Source of the DNA: Megasphaera lornae | GTDB lineage: Bacteria; Bacillota; Negativicutes; Veillonellales; Megasphaeraceae | DNA: 64,000 nt | Direction: 5' to 3' | Assembly (NCBI RefSeq): GCF_000214495.1 | Contig: NZ_AFIJ01000039.1 | Span: 58,541 to 122,540, forward strand | Shown: positions 60,684 through 64,000 of the stretch, piece by piece | How the letters are laid out: each line of letters begins with the position of its first letter | Numbering within the stretch: position 1 is the first letter of the stretch | The notes under the pieces: generated by a model | What the model was told of the DNA's origin: nothing | Database searches by the model: none | Seen by the model: the letters and a program-made list of their open reading frames with translations, nothing else | Translations under genes and position numbers: made by a program

Positions 60684-61055
60684 CTACCCGCATCGCATGT
60701 CCCGAGCGGCAATAATATCTACACCTAATCCCAAAATATCAGACACAACCACATCGCCTGTATGCACGGGAGCTTTAACGGAAACCTGTCGTAAAGCTTC
60801 TGCACACGCCATTATTTTACCCTTAGGCAAGGTGGTTTGGGAAACTACCGGTAATAATGCCAAGGCGCCGCCTTCCACGCGCACCGTAGTAGTTAACATT
60901 CGCTGCGGATCGGTTACTTCCTGACGGGCATATACTTCGCCGCGCGGACACGTATTCCCGGTTACGTCACTTACGGCACCGTCCGTTAACGTAACCGTCA
61001 ACAAACACCCCATAGGACACATAATGCAGTTCATTTGCTTTGTTTCCACCTTCAT
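60684..61055 (-). CDS. DUF1667 protein, third subunit of the GlpA-like complex
   Basis: 123 residues with NCIMCPMGCLLTV near the start and a later NTCPRGEVYARQEVTDPQR, a conserved cysteine pattern that probably binds metal or an iron-sulfur cluster. DUF1667 proteins follow GlpA- and GlpB-like genes in Firmicutes and Thermotoga, where the three form a glycerol-3-phosphate dehydrogenase (from memory). One base separates it from the preceding gene. AAAGGAGG precedes the ATG. Confidence 0.88.
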   Translation of the reverse strand: MKVETKQMNCIMCPMGCLLTVTLTDGAVSDVTGNTCPRGEVYARQEVTDPQRMLTTTVRVEGGALALLPVVSQTTLPKGKIMACAEALRQVSVKAPVHTGDVVVSDILGLGVDIIAARDMRCG

Positions 61056-61056
61056 C

Positions 61057-62325
61057 TCAGGCTTCCTCCTTTACCGAAACCGTCCATTCCCGATGCTGCC
61101 CCCGCGCTTTTGACGCAGGAATATTAACAGCTATCATTTCACTCGGTTTTGCTACCTGTAACGGTTTTGTCAATAACACCGTATCGCCGCTTTTAACAGA
61201 AAGACGCACGTTTTTCATCGGCTTGCGCACACGCATAAACAACCGAATCATTTCTCCGTCCGCAGTAGCGCGTATATGTTGCGGTACACATGTACGAACT
61301 TCATCAACAGCCGACACGGCTACATCCGCCACCACTTGCCGCTCCGACTCCCGTGCTTTCAACGCCGCGTATTTTCCGGCAATTTCCGCTTCTTCCGAAA
61401 CAAAATCCACCAAATCATGTACATGAACCACATTCCCGGCGGCAAAAATGCCGGGAATATCGGTTTCTCTATGCTGATCCACTATCGGGCCGTTCGTCAA
61501 CGGATGTAGTGTTAACCCTAATCCGCGTGATAACTCATTTTCCGGAATCAATCCCACGGATAATAACAACGTGTCGCAATCAATATCAAATTCCGTTCCC
61601 GCTATGGGCTTCATATGCTCATCCACTTTAGCCGCCGTAATACCGGCTACGCGATCCTTGCCATGAATAGCGGTAATCGTATGAGATAAATACAGCGGTA
61701 TGTCATAATCATATAAGCATTGCACCATATTTCTTGTTAAACCGTTGGAAAACGGACAAATTTCCAGTACCGCCTGTACTTTACATCCTTCCAAAGACAT
61801 GCGCCGTGCCATAATCAAGCCGATATCCCCGCTGCCGAGAATAACGATTTTTTTCCCCGGTAAATACCCTTCCATATTGACCATTCGCTGGGCGGCGCCT
61901 GCCGTAAAGACCCCGGCCGGACGATATCCCGGAATGCGAATTGCGCCGCGCGTCCGTTCCCGACATCCCATCGTCAAAATGATCGTTTTTCCTTTAATAT
62001 GCAGCACTCCTTCGGTCGGACTGACCGCCGTCACGATCTTCTCCGCACTGACCTGAAGCACCATCGTATCTACCAAAATAGTCACTTCACTGCGATCTTT
62101 GATTAAATCATAACACCGCTGGGCATATCCCGGCCCCGTTAATTCTTCTTTAAAATGATGCAAGCCGAAACCATTATGAATACATTGTTGTAAAATCCCG
62201 CCGACTTCCCGATCTCTCTCCAATATTAAAATTTTTTTTGCGCCGTGCAGACAGGCACTATACGCCGCTGACAAACCTGCCGGACCGCCGCCGACAATGA
62301 TAATATCATAGATTTGTTCATTCAT
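61057..62325 (-). CDS. NAD(P)/FAD-dependent oxidoreductase, GlpB/Nox-like subunit
   Basis: 422 residues. FAD site IIVGGGPAGLSAAYSACLHG and NAD site KIVILGSGDIGLIMARRMS; TMGCRERTRGAI and a redox segment QQCIHNGFG precede them; GIFAAGNVVHVHDLVDFV near the C-terminus. It is the middle subunit that hands electrons from the GlpA-like dehydrogenase to NAD or another acceptor. Start overlaps the GlpA-like stop by one base (TAATG). Confidence 0.88.
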   Translation of the reverse strand: MNEQIYDIIIVGGGPAGLSAAYSACLHGAKKILILERDREVGGILQQCIHNGFGLHHFKEELTGPGYAQRCYDLIKDRSEVTILVDTMVLQVSAEKIVTAVSPTEGVLHIKGKTIILTMGCRERTRGAIRIPGYRPAGVFTAGAAQRMVNMEGYLPGKKIVILGSGDIGLIMARRMSLEGCKVQAVLEICPFSNGLTRNMVQCLYDYDIPLYLSHTITAIHGKDRVAGITAAKVDEHMKPIAGTEFDIDCDTLLLSVGLIPENELSRGLGLTLHPLTNGPIVDQHRETDIPGIFAAGNVVHVHDLVDFVSEEAEIAGKYAALKARESERQVVADVAVSAVDEVRTCVPQHIRATADGEMIRLFMRVRKPMKNVRLSVKSGDTVLLTKPLQVAKPSEMIAVNIPASKARGQHREWTVSVKEEA

Positions 62326-63791
62326 TATGCCTTACCTCCGCTTTGCGTCTGTTTGTCATAAAACATATAGGACGCTCTCATTTCTTTTCGTACTTTCGTC
62401 ACCGGAATATGTAATTCCCGCGCTAAAATTTCCGTGACCCGGGGACCGCAAAAACCGCCTTGACACCGTCCCATACCGGCACGTGTCCGCCGTTTTACAC
62501 CGTCTACCGTCCGGGCTCCCACCGGTCGCCGGATGGCATCAACAATTTCCCCTTCCGTAATAGTTTCACAACGACAAATAACCCGTCCGTACCGTGAATC
62601 TTTCGCGATCCGGGCCTGCTGTTCCGCCGTCGACAACAATCGGAAACAAGGTTGTGCGGGACGGCCTTTTTTATAGTTTGCTTTACGACGTATGCCCCGT
62701 GCGGTTACCAGCGGAGTAACAATATAGTCGGCAATCGCCGGTGCGGAAGTCAGTCCCGGCGATTGAATGCCGGCCGCTTGAATCAGTCCCCGTACGGTTC
62801 GGGAAGGTCCCAACACAAAATCTCCCGTATCGGATACGGCACGAACTCCGGCAAATTCCGTAATGGACGCTCCTACAGGCAGCTTCGGCACCAATCGCCG
62901 TGCTTTTTCTAAAATATCATCCATACCGGCAATAGTTACGGCCGTATCATCTTTTTCCCCCACTTCCAAATCCTGCGCATTCGGACCGACAAATACATTC
63001 CCGTGGGTCGTGGCGCATACTAAAATTCCTTTGCCCATTTTAGTAGGGGTCGGAAAAATCGGCGAATACACCAAGTCCTTTTGCGCCGTTTTATCAAACA
63101 GAATATATTCTCCTTTACGAGGACAGATAGTAAACGAAGTATCCCCCGCCATACGACTGACATCATCCGCATGCACACCGGCAGCATTGATGACATAATC
63201 CGCGGCAATGTATCCCGCTTCCGTTTGTACGCCGCGAACGACGCCGTCTGCCACTAAAATATCCGTTACCGCGCAATCCCGTATCACTTCCGCACCGTTA
63301 ATGACAGCATTTTCCGCAAATGCCGTCGCCAACCCGAAAGGCCAGCAAATACCGGCAGTAGGTGCCCATAACGCAGCGCGAATTTCCGGACTCACATTCG
63401 GTTCTTCCCGCCGCATCGTATTACCGTCAATAATTTTTAATCCCGGCACACCATTCGCCCGGCCGCGTACCAGCAATTCCTGCAAAACCTGTTCTTGTTC
63501 CTCATCCAACGCCGCCACATAAGATCCGGACCAGCGAATATCCAAATCCAGTTCTTTTTGCAATTCATGATACCGCGCATTGCCCGCTACATTCATCCGC
63601 GCTTTAAGGCTTCCTGTAGGCGCATCAAACCCGGCATGCAAAATAGCGCTGTTCGCTTTTGTCGTGCCGGCCGCCAATTCCGGTTCCGCTTCCACCAACA
63701 CCGCTTTCAGATCATACTTTGCCAATTCGTACAATATTGCCGTTCCTGTAATACCGCCACCGATGATAACCACATCTGCTTTTTTTATCAT
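62325..63791 (-). CDS. GlpA-like FAD-dependent glycerol-3-phosphate dehydrogenase
   Basis: 488 residues. FAD-binding VVIIGGGITGTAILYELAKYDLKAVLVEAE at the start, the DAO fold in the middle (GLIQAAGIQSPGLTSAPAIADY), and a C-terminal BFD-like [2Fe-2S] domain: VICRCETITEGEIVDAI and RCQGGFCGPRVTEILAREL. This domain set is that of type IV glycerol-3-phosphate dehydrogenases. It would oxidise glycerol-3-phosphate to dihydroxyacetone phosphate. A good promoter lies upstream at 63842-63870. Confidence 0.88.
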   Translation of the reverse strand: MIKKADVVIIGGGITGTAILYELAKYDLKAVLVEAEPELAAGTTKANSAILHAGFDAPTGSLKARMNVAGNARYHELQKELDLDIRWSGSYVAALDEEQEQVLQELLVRGRANGVPGLKIIDGNTMRREEPNVSPEIRAALWAPTAGICWPFGLATAFAENAVINGAEVIRDCAVTDILVADGVVRGVQTEAGYIAADYVINAAGVHADDVSRMAGDTSFTICPRKGEYILFDKTAQKDLVYSPIFPTPTKMGKGILVCATTHGNVFVGPNAQDLEVGEKDDTAVTIAGMDDILEKARRLVPKLPVGASITEFAGVRAVSDTGDFVLGPSRTVRGLIQAAGIQSPGLTSAPAIADYIVTPLVTARGIRRKANYKKGRPAQPCFRLLSTAEQQARIAKDSRYGRVICRCETITEGEIVDAIRRPVGARTVDGVKRRTRAGMGRCQGGFCGPRVTEILARELHIPVTKVRKEMRASYMFYDKQTQSGGKA

Positions 63792-63841
63792 AATTACAAC
63801 CTCTTTCTTTGCATGATACAGGCATTTCGATTGATATTTTC

Positions 63842-63870
63842 ATTATAAACGTCGGTGAAAATATTTGCAA
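63842..63870 (-). promoter_or_regulatory. Promoter of the glycerol-3-phosphate operon
   Basis: Minus strand TTGCAA, exactly 17 bases, TATAAT, about 50 bases before the ATG at 63791. Confidence 0.65.
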
Positions 63871-63974
63871 TGAAGTTTTTACAAAATTTCCGACAACAGT
63901 AGTGCCATACTTCCCCTAAAAAAGAACTTGACTATATACTTCCGCATGCGCTTTATATCAAAATTGTGGCATAT

Positions 63975-64000
63975 AAAAAGCGATTTCGCAATAGCGAAAT
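63975..64000 (-). terminator. Partial terminator cut by the window end
   Basis: AAAAAGCGATTTCGC, AATA, GCGAAAT: the left arm and most of the loop side of a hairpin with an A-run, as in other minus-strand terminators here. Its right arm lies beyond the window, so a further minus-strand gene is expected there. Confidence 0.55.

Overview
The window looks like the chromosome of an anaerobic, outer-membrane-bearing Firmicute of the class Negativicutes, family Veillonellaceae, most likely Megasphaera or a close relative such as Anaeroglobus. This rests on several things. The flavodoxin at 11903-12316 matches, from memory, the classical Megasphaera elsdenii flavodoxin almost along its whole length. 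A phosphoheptose isomerase (gmhA, for LPS heptose) sits beside Firmicute-type genes: RNase J, GdpP, YybS, LonC and DUF3793. Energy genes are those of a strict anaerobe: 2-oxoacid:ferredoxin oxidoreductase, Pta, LutABC-type lactate oxidation and FixCX. No rRNA, CRISPR array, transposase or phage gene was seen. One tRNA gene (Arg, CCU) is present.

Layout. 1-4.3 kb: amino-acid ABC transporter (permease cut by the window start) and an operon of envelope proteins of unknown role with a phosphodiester-glycosidase-like protein. 4.4-9.8 kb: a 2-hydroxyacid dehydrogenase, enolase, a CpXC protein, a DHA2-type MFS exporter and a small secreted protein. 9.8-12.9 kb: SAM-I riboswitch and metQ, thioredoxin, a hotdog thioesterase, then a DUF3793-flavodoxin operon whose promoter carries a Fur box. 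13.1-17.4 kb: a DEDDh exonuclease, NusG-II and Gx-transporter genes (the latter frameshifted), gmhA, carbonic anhydrase and a GltD-like oxidoreductase. 17.5-24.8 kb: a clearly AT-richer block for short-chain acyl-CoA use (MaoC, CoA-transferase, GntP permease, frameshifted LysR, 3-hydroxyacyl-CoA dehydrogenase, AtoE). 25.1-31.1 kb: tRNA-Arg, pta, a kor operon led by a P-loop ATPase, and gpx. 31.5-37.4 kb: two DUF445 proteins with an MBL-fold protein, queG, a Yip1-like protein and sppA. 37.5-46 kb: the conserved yybS-gdpP-rplI-lonC-dnaB block and RNase J. 46-52 kb: an exported protein, thiD, sixA and a zinc-uptake cluster (znuA / znuCB-zur-arsR). 52-64 kb: a Tat-exported amidase, then lutC-lutBA-hepT-menA-ubiE-fixC-fixX, and a three-gene DUF1667-type glycerol-3-phosphate dehydrogenase operon.

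How the parts fit. The right end reads as an electron-transfer module: lactate oxidation (Lut), polyprenyl-quinone synthesis (HepT, MenA, UbiE) and an ETF:quinone oxidoreductase (FixCX) in one run of genes. Ferredoxin-linked 2-oxoacid oxidation (Kor), Pta and the iron-saving flavodoxin complete a lactate/amino-acid fermenter. The zinc cluster and the flavodoxin operon have operator-like sites placed exactly on their promoters.

Quality caution. Three conserved genes (Gx transporter, LysR, gdpP), and perhaps the start of RNase J, each look one base short at or beside a homopolymer. This may be sequencing error rather than biology. I found no strong candidate for a wholly new system. The best leads are the lut-men-fix cluster, the shared zinc operators with two zinc-type regulators, the Fur-box flavodoxin promoter, and the P-loop ATPase tied to the kor operon. 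All family assignments are by reading motifs, with no database search.
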